Shown: positions 35,957-44,972 of the stretch, one piece after another
Numbering within the stretch: the stretch's first letter is position 1
Layout of the letters: every line of letters starts with the position of its first letter
Assembly (NCBI GenBank): GCA_045652425.1
Contig: JAZRUG010000038.1
Location: forward strand, 1 to 60,251
Length of the DNA: 60,251 nt
Direction of reading: 5' to 3'
Source of the DNA: RGIG1995 sp045652425
Lineage (GTDB): Bacteria > Bacillota > Clostridia > Oscillospirales > CAG-272
Translations under genes and position numbers: made by a program
The notes under the pieces: model-generated
What the model was told of the DNA's origin: nothing
What the model saw: the letters and a program-made list of their open reading frames with translations, nothing else
The model's database searches: none

Positions 35957-35988
35957 ACTTCCTCCGTTTTAATTATCATAAAGTCTTT

Positions 35989-37848
35989 TTACACTTTCAA
36001 AGCTCTAACGGAATTCAATACAGCAATCACCATAACCCCAACGTCTGAAAAAATGGCAAACCACATATTTGTTAAACCGAAAGCTCCAAGTAAAAGAAAT
36101 AAAATTTTTATACCAATTGCAAAATAAATGTTTTGGTAAACTATCCTCATACATTTTTTTGCAATATAAATTGCTTTTGTTATTTTAGCGGGATCGTCAT
36201 CCATAATAACGATGTCTGCCGCTTCTATAGCCGCATCAGAGCCCAAAGCCCCCATAGCAACACCAATATCTGCCCGGGCTAATACAGGAGCATCATTGAT
36301 TCCGTCGCCGACAAAAATCAAGTTGTTTTTATTATTTTTGCATCTAATTAAATCTTCGACAACAGCAACTTTATCTTCAGGCAAAAGTTCGGCAAAAACC
36401 TTATCTATTCCAATAATTTCAGCTACGTATTCACCTATCTCTTTTTTGTCGCCGGTAAGCATAATGCAACTGTCAATACCAATTGATTTTAAAGTCTCAA
36501 TTGAATTTTTTGCACTTTCTTTTATTATATCCGAAATAACAATATAACCCACAAATTCGCCACCGATAGACACATAAACAACAGTTCCGACAGAACAACA
36601 TTCAGTAAACAAGATGTTATTTGCTTTCATAAGTTTTGAGTTGCCCACAAGCACATCAATATCGTCGATTTTTGCCGAAACACCAAGACCGCTCATTTCA
36701 GTAAAGCACGAAACTCTCGTTTTGTCAAGGGGTTTATCGTATGATTTTTTAAAACTTTCGCTTATAGGGTGATTAGAATAGATTTCTGCCAAAACCGCAT
36801 ACTCTAAAACCGTATCTTTATCAAATCCTTGAGCGTGAATCTCAACCACTCTAAACACGCCCTCCGTAAGGGTGCCCGTCTTGTCAAAAACAGCAATTTT
36901 TGCAGTTGATAAGGCTTCAAGATAATTTGCACCTTTTACAAGAATCCCACATTTGCCGGCACCGCCGATACTCGCAAAAAAAGTTAACGGAATACTAACA
37001 ACAAGAGCGCAAGGACAACTTATAACAAGGAAAGTAAGAGAACGGTAAATCCAATCACCAAAAGTATTATTACCTGTAGAAATAAATATAAACAAAGGTA
37101 CAAGAACTGCTAACACAAATGCTGCACCACAAACCAGCGGTGTGTATATATGAGCAAATTTTGAAATAAATTTTTCCGCTTTAGCCTTCTTGGAACCGGC
37201 ATTTTCAACAAGGTCAAGAATTTTTGAAGCAGTTGACTCCTCAAACTCTTTTACAACCTTTAATTTAAGTATTCCATTGAGATTAACAGAACCACTTAAC
37301 GCTAAATCTCCTATATTAACACTTTTAGGGACGCTTTCACCGGTTAGAGCAACCGTATCAAGAAAAGAAGAGCCGTCAACAACAACACCGTCAACCGGAA
37401 GCAACTCTCCGGGTTTAACATAGAATATATCCCCTACAGCCAATTCATCGGGATAAACCTTTACTATCTCGCCGTCTTCATTCTCTATATTAGCGTAATC
37501 CGGCCGGATTTCCATCAATTTTGCAATATTTTTTCTCGATTTTCCAACAGCATAGCTTTGAAACAATTCCCCTAATTGATAAAACAATATAACAAAAACT
37601 GCTTCTGTATACTCCCCAAGTGCAAAAGCGCCTATAGTAGCTATTGCCATCAAGAAGTTTTCATCAAAAGGTTGCTTGTTTATAACCCCAACAACTGCAT
37701 CTCTTAATATATCATAACCCGCTATTAAATAAGGAATTATATATAAAACAAACGAAATGTAGTCAGAAAAAGGTAACAGCGTAATCAAAATAGAAAACAG
37801 GAATGAAGCAACAATTCTCGTAAGAATTAATTTTTGTTTAAAAGACAT
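35989..37848 (-). CDS. P1B-type heavy-metal ATPase, Zn/Cd/Pb group
   Basis: A 619-residue metal exporter. Motifs are TGES (169-172), the membrane metal site CPC (278-280), FDKTGTLTEG with Asp322, the HP motif NHP, TGD and GDGINDAP. A CPC motif without the copper-specific NxxYN pattern points to Zn2+/Cd2+/Pb2+ (ZntA/CadA-like). It has no N-terminal metal-binding domain; the free HMA protein encoded 14 bases upstream probably supplies that role. GAGG precedes the start. Confidence 0.93.
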   Translation of the reverse strand: MSFKQKLILTRIVASFLFSILITLLPFSDYISFVLYIIPYLIAGYDILRDAVVGVINKQPFDENFLMAIATIGAFALGEYTEAVFVILFYQLGELFQSYAVGKSRKNIAKLMEIRPDYANIENEDGEIVKVYPDELAVGDIFYVKPGELLPVDGVVVDGSSFLDTVALTGESVPKSVNIGDLALSGSVNLNGILKLKVVKEFEESTASKILDLVENAGSKKAKAEKFISKFAHIYTPLVCGAAFVLAVLVPLFIFISTGNNTFGDWIYRSLTFLVISCPCALVVSIPLTFFASIGGAGKCGILVKGANYLEALSTAKIAVFDKTGTLTEGVFRVVEIHAQGFDKDTVLEYAVLAEIYSNHPISESFKKSYDKPLDKTRVSCFTEMSGLGVSAKIDDIDVLVGNSKLMKANNILFTECCSVGTVVYVSIGGEFVGYIVISDIIKESAKNSIETLKSIGIDSCIMLTGDKKEIGEYVAEIIGIDKVFAELLPEDKVAVVEDLIRCKNNKNNLIFVGDGINDAPVLARADIGVAMGALGSDAAIEAADIVIMDDDPAKITKAIYIAKKCMRIVYQNIYFAIGIKILFLLLGAFGLTNMWFAIFSDVGVMVIAVLNSVRALKV

Positions 37849-37862
37849 ACAAACCTCAAATT

Positions 37863-38081
37863 TCAGAAAAATATTTCACAATCTCTTTCGACTTTTTTGC
37901 ACTCTTTTAAAACAATCGGCATAATTTCATTAATTATAATACCCTCTTCGAACTCAATATCCAACTTAAGCGTCATAAAATTTATGGAAGCGCTTTTTAC
38001 TCCATCAATATTATTTATTACACGCTCCATCTTATTGGCGCAATTTGCGCAATCCACTTCAATTTTAAATTTTTTTCTCAT
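37863..38081 (-). CDS. HMA-domain metal chaperone
   Basis: A 72-residue CopZ-like ferredoxin-fold protein with the metal-binding motif DCANCANK. The CxxC loop is preceded by Asp (DCxxC), which in ZntA-type domains favours Zn2+/Cd2+ over Cu+. The ATG at 38081 follows GGAGGGGG. It is the first gene of the operon and probably hands metal to the ATPase next to it. Confidence 0.88.
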   Translation of the reverse strand: MRKKFKIEVDCANCANKMERVINNIDGVKSASINFMTLKLDIEFEEGIIINEIMPIVLKECKKVERDCEIFF

Positions 38082-38109
38082 AGTACCCCCTCCCAAAGAA
38101 ACAAACGAT

Positions 38110-38123
38110 TGAACAACTATTCA
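38110..38123. promoter_or_regulatory. SmtB/ArsR-type operator
   Basis: TGAACAACTATTCA, inside the larger palindrome ATTGAA-N6-TTCAAT (38108-38125). The known SmtB/CzrA operators have the form TGAACAnnTATTCA, so the match is nearly exact. It lies between the promoter and the HMA start codon, about 55 bases downstream of the predicted transcription start, so roadblocking rather than promoter occlusion is likely. Confidence 0.72.
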
Positions 38124-38142
38124 ATATTGGTGTATTGAAATC

Positions 38143-38175
38143 GGCTTTTTGCTTTTTACACAAAAAGCCTTTTTT
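38143..38175. repeat. Leader hairpin of the metal operon; terminator-like on the plus strand
   Basis: GGCTTTTTG (38143-38151), nine-base loop, CAAAAAGCC (38161-38169), then T6 on the plus strand. In the minus-strand transcript it forms a hairpin at the 5' end of the leader without a U tract. No plus-strand gene ends here, so a role in mRNA stability or in blocking antisense transcription is possible. Confidence 0.65.
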
Positions 38176-38183
38176 CTAACAAA

Positions 38184-38212
38184 ATTATACATTAATCGAG
38201 TTATTTTGTCAA
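38184..38212 (-). promoter_or_regulatory. Sigma-A promoter of the HMA-ATPase-sufCB-arsR operon
   Basis: On the minus strand TTGACA, 17-base spacer, TATAAT: a perfect promoter, as expected for a promoter kept off by a repressor. Confidence 0.88.
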
Positions 38213-38220
38213 TACTAAAA

Positions 38221-39600
38221 TTAAGAGTCAATAATAATATTTTTCTTCGGTTTATAAAGAAAGTAATATATAGAAATCACACACATACAAACAAACCAAC
38301 CTGCCGGATAACTAAAACCTATCGGCAATATTTCGTTGGAAATATAATTTGATACCACATACAAATAAAGCTGTCTGAAACCAACAAACGAAGAAAGCAT
38401 AATTATCATCGGAGCAGTACTGTTCCCCATACCTCTTAAAGAAGCGGCAAGAATTTGGTTTACGCTTGTAAAGATATAAAAAGGCGACAACCAAATCAAA
38501 AGCATACTTCCGTAGCGAACCACCTCGCTATCTTTATTAAATATTCTGACTAAATACGGAGAAAGGAGCATGGTCAAAACAATTAAAACACAATTGATAC
38601 AGAGGGAAAACAACAAGGCGTTAACAGTTCCCTTTCTAGCTCTTTTGTAATTCCCTATCCCCACATTCTGCCCAACAAATGTTGTCACAGATAAAGCGAT
38701 AGACTGTACAGGTAAAAACATAAACATATCAATTTTTGAATACGATGTCCATCCTGCTAATATGTGAGTTGGATTTCCGTTTACATTTGCAATATAAGAT
38801 TGAACAAAAACGTTTGAAAATGCAGTTATAGCCATTTGAATACCCGCAGGAAAACCTATGTATATGATTTTACCGAGCATTTTTTTGTCCAACTTAATAT
38901 CTTTAAAAATTAGTTTTATACAAGATTCACTTTTTAAGAGGGTTATAATAGCCAATATCGCCGAAATCCATTGTGCAATAACGGTAGCAAGTGCAACACC
39001 ATCAGCCGTCATTCCGAGACCGAATACAAAGAATATATCTAAAACTATGTTAACGACAGAAGAAATAACAAGGAAGTAAAACGGTCTTTTAGAATCGCCT
39101 ACTGCTCTTAAAATACCCGAAGCCATATTATAGAACATAAGTCCCATAATCCCCGAAAAATAAATCATAAGATAAATAGAAGCTTGCGGGTAAATATCGC
39201 CGTCAGTTCCGTGAAGCATCATTTTTAGCAAAAGAGGAGTAAAGACAACACCTATAATTGTACAAAAAATCCCCATTACAAAAGTTGCAGCTATCGCTGT
39301 ATGAACAGTATCGTGAACCTTATTTTCCTCTTTAGCACCGTAAAATTGAGATACAACAACAGTCGTACCACTTGACAAACCGACAAAAAATCCGATAAGA
39401 ATATTTATTATAGGACCTACACTACCAACAGCTGCATAAGCTCCGTTATGCCCCGATTGTCCGATAACCCACGTATCAACCATATTATAAAGCTGTTGGA
39501 AAAGGTTGCCAATCAATAAAGGGAATGCAAACAGCAGTATGCTTTTCAAAATACTGCCTTGAGTCATATCTACGTCGTGTCTTTTTTTAATAAGTGTCAT
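38221..39600 (-). CDS. MATE-family multidrug/organic cation efflux protein
   Basis: A 459-residue protein with about 12 membrane helices in two homologous halves. The N-terminal QGSILKSILLFAFPLLIGNL and GQSGHNGAYAAVGSVGPI segments are typical of the NorM/DinF MATE group. Drug export coupled to Na+ or H+ is the usual role. The ATG at 39600 follows AGGTGATATT. It is the last gene of the GH25-ThrE-MATE unit, 28 bases after the preceding gene; no hairpin is seen after its stop. Confidence 0.9.
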   Translation of the reverse strand: MTLIKKRHDVDMTQGSILKSILLFAFPLLIGNLFQQLYNMVDTWVIGQSGHNGAYAAVGSVGPIINILIGFFVGLSSGTTVVVSQFYGAKEENKVHDTVHTAIAATFVMGIFCTIIGVVFTPLLLKMMLHGTDGDIYPQASIYLMIYFSGIMGLMFYNMASGILRAVGDSKRPFYFLVISSVVNIVLDIFFVFGLGMTADGVALATVIAQWISAILAIITLLKSESCIKLIFKDIKLDKKMLGKIIYIGFPAGIQMAITAFSNVFVQSYIANVNGNPTHILAGWTSYSKIDMFMFLPVQSIALSVTTFVGQNVGIGNYKRARKGTVNALLFSLCINCVLIVLTMLLSPYLVRIFNKDSEVVRYGSMLLIWLSPFYIFTSVNQILAASLRGMGNSTAPMIIMLSSFVGFRQLYLYVVSNYISNEILPIGFSYPAGWFVCMCVISIYYFLYKPKKNIIIDS

Positions 39601-39628
39601 AATATCACCTACATAATCAAACAAACAA

Positions 39629-40066
39629 TTAATCAAACTTTTTCTTTTTCGACAACAATAACAATATCGCCGAAACAAAGCTGGCTCCAACCGCAATTCC
39701 AAAAGCAACTTTCAAAGTTGTTGCTCCGTAGTACCTAAAATTTTCCCAATCATTGATAGCCGCATTGTACATAGTATTATAAAGCGCTCCTCCTGGCACA
39801 AGAGGAACAATAGCCGGAATATAAATTACAGTAGTGGGTGCTTTCAAAATTCGAGCAAAAACTTCAGAATAAATTTGACAAAACGCTGCAGCTACAATTG
39901 TAGCAACAAAAACACCAACATTCAAATATTCAAACAACAAGTAAACAGCCCAGCCCAGCATACCTCCAACAATCGACGGAAATAACGTTTTTTTCCCCGC
40001 ATTAAAAATCAATGCAAACCCCAAAGAACCTACCAGGGCGGCAACAAGTTGAATAACAAAATTCAA
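39629..40066 (-). CDS. Threonine/serine exporter, YjjB-like small subunit
   Basis: A 145-residue, four-helix protein matching the ThrE C-terminal domain (DUF3815/YjjB), with the motif YIPAIVPLVPGGALYNTMY. Together with the neighbouring YjjP-like protein it makes a split ThrE transporter for threonine, serine or organic acids such as succinate. The start is uncertain: TTG at 40066 lies nine bases after GGAGG and overlaps nothing; earlier TTG/ATT codons sit too close to that site. Confidence 0.87.
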   Translation of the reverse strand: MNFVIQLVAALVGSLGFALIFNAGKKTLFPSIVGGMLGWAVYLLFEYLNVGVFVATIVAAAFCQIYSEVFARILKAPTTVIYIPAIVPLVPGGALYNTMYNAAINDWENFRYYGATTLKVAFGIAVGASFVSAILLLLSKKKKFD

Positions 40067-40071
40067 AACAA

Positions 40072-40851
40072 TCAACCTCCCAACAAAAGCGCTATCGGGA
40101 TCATAAAGCCACCGGCAAGCGCACAAGTCCACACCAAGCACTCTGACAATTTTACAACCGCGGATAGAGTATCACCAATCAAAACGTTTTTTACTGCCCC
40201 TGTCAAAGCTATTCCGGGAACAAGAACCATTATATCTCCGATAATAATTTTGTCAGCGTTTAATTGCGGAATATATTTAGAAGTCAAACATATTCCAAAA
40301 CCAATTATAAGCGACGTAATAAAATAATAAAACACTTTATTAGGAATTTTGGGAGACAATATATCCGACAAAAAACATATTGCAATAGCAAACACACCGG
40401 AAACTATTGCATCAAATAAATGTCCACCAAAGAAAACAACAAACCCTGCAGCGGCAAGAATTGAACCTAAATAGATATAAATATCGTGGATAGATCCACT
40501 ATTTATATCGTTTATTTCTTGTCTCAATTCATCTCTCGACAATGCTTGTTTACAGCATTTTCTGCTCAAAGAGTTCAATTTTTCTATTTTTACAAAATTA
40601 GTTTGACCGGCGGCTACAACTCTGCGTTCTTGAGTCAAAACGATGTCTCCGGGAAATGAAACAGTAACAAAAATAACAGAAGTTAATGCAAAAGCATCAA
40701 CCTTAAGAGCGCCGTAAGTTTTTGCCATTCGGGTAATAGTATCCTCTACTCTGCCAATTTCTGCGCCGGCATACACCAACGCCTCTCCAACGTCAAGAAT
40801 AAGTGCAAGTATATTCGCATAATCATTTGTTTTTTCTTCCAAAAAGCTCAC
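40072..40851 (-). CDS. Threonine/serine exporter, YjjP-like large subunit
   Basis: A 259-residue protein of the ThrE N-terminal domain (DUF1212). The cytoplasmic part contains ALVYAGAEIGRVEDTITRMA and is followed by five membrane helices including MVLVPGIALTGAVKNVL. The start is either GTG at 40851 or TTG at 40842; the second has GGGTGAG at better spacing. It lies 11 bases after the lysozyme gene and just before its YjjB partner. Confidence 0.88.
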   Translation of the reverse strand: MSFLEEKTNDYANILALILDVGEALVYAGAEIGRVEDTITRMAKTYGALKVDAFALTSVIFVTVSFPGDIVLTQERRVVAAGQTNFVKIEKLNSLSRKCCKQALSRDELRQEINDINSGSIHDIYIYLGSILAAAGFVVFFGGHLFDAIVSGVFAIAICFLSDILSPKIPNKVFYYFITSLIIGFGICLTSKYIPQLNADKIIIGDIMVLVPGIALTGAVKNVLIGDTLSAVVKLSECLVWTCALAGGFMIPIALLLGG

Positions 40852-40862
40852 CCTTTATTCTA

Positions 40863-42260
40863 TTATTTTAAAACCTCAAGATATGAGGATACAGCATAAA
40901 CAGTCTGACCGTTGTATTCTAACCTCGACCACCCGGTAGATAAGTTAATACCGGTTCTTTTAATAAAATCACCATTTTTAAGAGTAGCAACAATATCCGA
41001 ACCGCTTGTTGTGGGTGTATTTCTTAAATTCGTTTCAAATTTTGCAGTAACCAAGTCATTAATCGAATCAAAATAATACTGTTCAATTTGATTCGAGCTT
41101 TCATCCCAAACTTCACCTTCTGCCAATAGATAACCAGAGACTGCATAAACAACTTCCCCGTTGTAAATAAGTCTTGACCAACCTTGCTCACTCATACCGG
41201 TTCTCTGCAAAAATTCACCGTTTTTTAATTCGCCGACAATCCCCTCATCGCCCGTAGAAGGATATTCCCTCAAGTTGACCACCTGTTTTGCAGTAACTTT
41301 GTCGCTATAATTATAAAAACGAACACCGTGTACTATCACATCTGATTCAAAAACTTCATCAAGCTGAATATCAGGAGGACGCTTTTCGGGATTTCTCGGC
41401 TCTGCTTTTTCGCGGACAAAATAGCAAACAACAAGGTCAACTTCATTATCTATACCCTTGACACTGCCTTTATCTGAAAATTGCCATGCATCAACCCGTC
41501 CGTTATATGTAGGCTTATCTTTGTATGGGTATCTAACGTTAGTATACATAGCAACCCATATTTTATGATACCGTTCAATTAAATTCGTATTCCAACACTC
41601 TTCGGATGCAAGATCATTTCTGGAACCATAATGCATAGTTTCATATCCGTACTCCGAAATCTTATCGAGAAAAGCAAGTGCATTATCGGTTCGCTCCTCG
41701 GCGGTCAAGCTATACACACGGCTTTCGGGATCAGTAGCGCCTTCACAGTCGTATACAACAGGATATGATATAGGATAACCTTCTATGTAATCCAAAACCC
41801 ATTGTGCTTCTTCGAGGGCTTCTTCTTGGCTGATAGCAGTCGAGAAAAAATATACGCCTATAAGTATCCCGTTAGCTTCTGCTTGTTGTAGATTGTACGT
41901 AGCCCATTCATCTTCATAGATATTACCGTCGCCGCCTCTGTAGCCAACTCTTATAAAAGCAAAATAAATACCACTTTCTTTCACTTTTTTCCAATCTATT
42001 TTACCCTGCCATTTTGATACATCAATACCATTGCTTCTTTTTTCAAAAGGAACATAATGCTCTTCTGGTTCGGGCGATTCAATTATAGGAGTTTCTGTTT
42101 GTGAAGACAAATCATCCAAAGGATTTGCTCCGGTCATAATACTTTTCTGCGTTGCCAAAATACATACGGTTACAATTAAACCGATTATTATTGCCAACAA
42201 AACGGAAAATACAATTGAAGATACTTTATTATTTTTTATGAAATCAATGACTTTGTTCAT
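40863..42260 (-). CDS. Membrane-anchored GH25 lysozyme with two SH3-like repeats
   Basis: A 465-residue protein: N-terminal membrane anchor (about 15-38), a GH25 muramidase domain (about 75-290) and two SH3b-like repeats (about 322-385 and 402-465, each with GWSRLxYNGxxVYAVSxYL). GH25 features are GIDVSKWQGKIDW, the acidic pair in YDCEG and DAWQFSDKG. It cleaves the MurNAc-GlcNAc bond; the repeats likely bind cell wall. The second of two consecutive ATGs has better spacing from GAGG. It heads the unit with the ThrE pair and MATE gene. Confidence 0.92.
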   Translation of the reverse strand: MNKVIDFIKNNKVSSIVFSVLLAIIIGLIVTVCILATQKSIMTGANPLDDLSSQTETPIIESPEPEEHYVPFEKRSNGIDVSKWQGKIDWKKVKESGIYFAFIRVGYRGGDGNIYEDEWATYNLQQAEANGILIGVYFFSTAISQEEALEEAQWVLDYIEGYPISYPVVYDCEGATDPESRVYSLTAEERTDNALAFLDKISEYGYETMHYGSRNDLASEECWNTNLIERYHKIWVAMYTNVRYPYKDKPTYNGRVDAWQFSDKGSVKGIDNEVDLVVCYFVREKAEPRNPEKRPPDIQLDEVFESDVIVHGVRFYNYSDKVTAKQVVNLREYPSTGDEGIVGELKNGEFLQRTGMSEQGWSRLIYNGEVVYAVSGYLLAEGEVWDESSNQIEQYYFDSINDLVTAKFETNLRNTPTTSGSDIVATLKNGDFIKRTGINLSTGWSRLEYNGQTVYAVSSYLEVLK

Positions 42261-42318
42261 CATACCTCATTCTGTTCTAAAAAAATAAAACTTTATTATA
42301 CAAATTTCTACACAAATT

Positions 42319-42347
42319 ATTATATATCAACAAAAAGTAATATGCAA
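42319..42347 (-). promoter_or_regulatory. Sigma-A promoter of the GH25-led unit
   Basis: On the minus strand TTGCAT, 17-base spacer, TATAAT, 58 bases before the lysozyme start. Confidence 0.78.
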
Positions 42348-42373
42348 GTACTAATGAAAAAATATAAAAATAA

Positions 42374-42406
42374 AAAAGCTTCGTCTGCGAAAAAAACGAA
42401 GCTTTT
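42374..42406 (-). terminator. Terminator of the ECF sigma/MBOAT operon
   Basis: AAAAGCTTCGT (42374-42384) pairs with ACGAAGCTTTT (42396-42406); on the minus strand TTTTTTATTTTTAT follows. It lies eight bases after the DHHW gene stop. Confidence 0.88.
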
Positions 42407-42413
42407 AAACAAA

Positions 42414-43517
42414 TTACTTTAACATACTGCTGTTATTAAGAACAAGTGTACTGTAAATGAACAATACGTCTTTGTTTTCAAAATCGATATAATTTTTCAA
42501 AACAATAGAGGCAATATATCTTATGTCAACCACGGTTATACTCTTATATCCCGAAGCAAGTAACGGAACAAGACTGCTACCGAAGGAATCGCGGAAAACA
42601 ACAATTTCTTTTTCGGTAGTAGCGTTAGGATTTTCAATGGTAATCAACGACAGCGAACCCGAGAGGAAAGTCTCGTAGGCATCTTTACCATAAGCTTTCT
42701 CCAAATCATACATAGACATTTTTTGTCCGGTTTCGCCGTTGGTTACAATACAAGCGTCAATAATGTCACTCGTAAGATACTTCAAAGTATCTTTTTTTAC
42801 AGGTAATGCCGCCTGACCGTAATAAACACCGTCAAACTCTCTGTCAAGTGTATTGATTTTATAATTCTTATCAAGGGTAACTCCCATTTTGTCGGCTAAT
42901 CTGTCTGCTATGTCAGTAATCATTTCTTGCTTCCAATGGGTGTCTGTAAGATAATAATCTTCAACAGAGAGCAAATCTCTTATATCGATAAATTCCGCAA
43001 AATCAGTATTTTCTTTCATGATTTCAAAAAATTTATTATAATCCATGACAAGATGACCGCTTTGCTCTGCAATAAAAGCATTTTTATCAGGTATAACGGA
43101 GATATAAGCATTGCCGCCGTTATCTTTAAAATAAGAATCATAAAGATATTTAAACTTCTTCGACGCCAAAATAAGCTGATCTTCCTTTAGCGGATACTCG
43201 TGTTTACCTACCATTCCGTCAAGCGTAATAAATACGTCATTATTATCAAGGTGAGAAAAAATATATTTAGCAGTAAACGCCTTGATGGTTCTGAAAGTAT
43301 CTCTCATCGGAAATTGATCAAGGGTATAACTCTCAAACCCCGCCATAAATTTGCCCTCAAGTATACTATTAATACTTAACTCGGGCAACTTATCAAGTTC
43401 GCGTCTTTCTGTAATACTAAAATTGGTTTCGGGTTTAACCCAAGCCCAAAAAGAGAACCCAAACAAAACAACTGCCAACAAAACAATTTGAACTATATTT
43501 TTTGTTTTATTATTCAT
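42414..43517 (-). CDS. DHHW/AlgX-like SGNH-fold protein, partner of the MBOAT
   Basis: A 367-residue protein with one N-terminal membrane helix or signal anchor (about 8-28) and an extracytoplasmic AlgX/AlgJ-like domain. Motifs are YYLTDTHWK (the DxHW signature, about 189-197) and FRDSFGSS with the nucleophile-type Ser (about 311). Such proteins take acyl groups moved across the membrane by an MBOAT partner and place them on cell-surface glycans. It is 14 bases after the MBOAT gene. Confidence 0.85.
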   Translation of the reverse strand: MNNKTKNIVQIVLLAVVLFGFSFWAWVKPETNFSITERRELDKLPELSINSILEGKFMAGFESYTLDQFPMRDTFRTIKAFTAKYIFSHLDNNDVFITLDGMVGKHEYPLKEDQLILASKKFKYLYDSYFKDNGGNAYISVIPDKNAFIAEQSGHLVMDYNKFFEIMKENTDFAEFIDIRDLLSVEDYYLTDTHWKQEMITDIADRLADKMGVTLDKNYKINTLDREFDGVYYGQAALPVKKDTLKYLTSDIIDACIVTNGETGQKMSMYDLEKAYGKDAYETFLSGSLSLITIENPNATTEKEIVVFRDSFGSSLVPLLASGYKSITVVDIRYIASIVLKNYIDFENKDVLFIYSTLVLNNSSMLK

Positions 43518-43531
43518 AATACGGCCTCCCC

Positions 43532-44932
43532 TTAAAATCTAAAATACAAGAACGGATTAAACGAACCATCAACCAAGAAAGCTGTCATAACAACCAAAAG
43601 AGTTGTTAAAACGATAGGTTCTGCCGTATTGAGAACTTTCTTGCCGACAACAGTCCCGTAAATCTTGTTTACCATAATTTTCATAAAGGGTGTAGCGCCA
43701 ACAAATGCGATAACAAAAATCAAAGCATAACTACGCAAATAATAAAGCGTATCAGCTGTAACTAGAGGAAGATTTCCGGCTCCGAAGAGTGATATTATAT
43801 CTATCCATGCTTGAGACATAGTAGGAGCGTTGAATATAATGAAACTTATCATTACAATAAATAAAACATAGAAACGCGATAAAACATTATGCTTTTTTAG
43901 GAAATCAAGAAGGAAAAGTTTCTCCAAAACAAGCAACACACCAAACATAAGTCCCCAAACAATAAAGTTCCAGGCAGCACCATGCCAGAACCCCGTTGCA
44001 AGCCATACAACAAAGATATTAAAGAACCATCTGAATTTCCCTACTCTGTTTCCGCCAAGAGGAATATAAAGATAATCTCTGAACCAAGAACCGAGGGACA
44101 TATGCCAACGACGCCAAAATTCAGTTACACTTTTTGAAATATAGGGATAATTGAAGTTTTCAAGAAAATCAAAACCAAAAATATGACCAAGTCCGATAGC
44201 CATATCACTGTAACCTGAAAAATCGAAATAAATGTGGAGAGAGAAAGCTATACCGTAAATCCATGCAAAAAGAACAGAGGGGCCTGCTGTTTCTCTGAAT
44301 ATATCACAAAGCTCGCCCAATGCATTAGCAATAAGAATCTTTTTGCCAAGACCAAGAATAAAACGTCTTGTTCCGAGAGAAATTTTATCAATCGTGTGTT
44401 TTCTTTCTCTCAGTTGAACTTCTATATCAACGTATCTTACGATAGGACCGGCAATAAGCTGCGGAAACATAGTAATATATGCCGCCAAGCTAATCAAATT
44501 TCGCTGAGCTTTAGTTTCTCTTCTGTAAACGTCGATAACGTAGCTAACTATTTGGAAAGTATAAAAACTTATACCGATAGGAAGGGCTATTCTCAACATG
44601 GGAACAGACAATCCCGTTACAGCATTAAAATTTTCGATAAAGAAGTCAGCATATTTGTAGTACCCAAGAAAGCCTAAACCTATTACAACTCCCGCGATCA
44701 TCAATATTTTGGAATAAACCGTTCCTTGAAATTTTTCAATCAAAAGTCCACTCAGATATCCCACCAATATCGAAATTATCATCAACAGTACGTATTTAGG
44801 TTCACCCCAGCCATAAAAAACAAGGCTGGAAAGTAATAAAACCAAGTTTTTTAAGCACCGGGGTGAAATAAAATACAGTATTAGCACACAAGGGAGAAAG
44901 TAATAGAGAAACGGTATGCTTGAAAATAACAT
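43532..44932 (-). CDS. MBOAT-family membrane O-acyltransferase (AlgI/DltB-like)
   Basis: A 466-residue polytopic protein. MBOAT motifs are FPQLIAGPIVRY, FDFSGYSDMAIGLGHIFGF, EFWRRWHMSLGSWFRDYLYI and the catalytic His in FWHGAAWNF (about 322). With the DHHW/AlgX-like protein it probably acetylates an extracellular polysaccharide or wall polymer. The start follows AGGAGAACATT. It lies in an ECF sigma-factor operon. Confidence 0.93.
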   Translation of the reverse strand: MLFSSIPFLYYFLPCVLILYFISPRCLKNLVLLLSSLVFYGWGEPKYVLLMIISILVGYLSGLLIEKFQGTVYSKILMIAGVVIGLGFLGYYKYADFFIENFNAVTGLSVPMLRIALPIGISFYTFQIVSYVIDVYRRETKAQRNLISLAAYITMFPQLIAGPIVRYVDIEVQLRERKHTIDKISLGTRRFILGLGKKILIANALGELCDIFRETAGPSVLFAWIYGIAFSLHIYFDFSGYSDMAIGLGHIFGFDFLENFNYPYISKSVTEFWRRWHMSLGSWFRDYLYIPLGGNRVGKFRWFFNIFVVWLATGFWHGAAWNFIVWGLMFGVLLVLEKLFLLDFLKKHNVLSRFYVLFIVMISFIIFNAPTMSQAWIDIISLFGAGNLPLVTADTLYYLRSYALIFVIAFVGATPFMKIMVNKIYGTVVGKKVLNTAEPIVLTTLLVVMTAFLVDGSFNPFLYFRF

Positions 44933-44972
44933 AATGTTCTCCTAAATGTGTGTATTTTTTAACCTTTAAATA

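Noticed and set aside
44234..44677. 147-codon plus-strand open frame
   Set aside because: Entirely antisense to the MBOAT gene, whose catalytic motifs are clear; no ribosome site and no domain.
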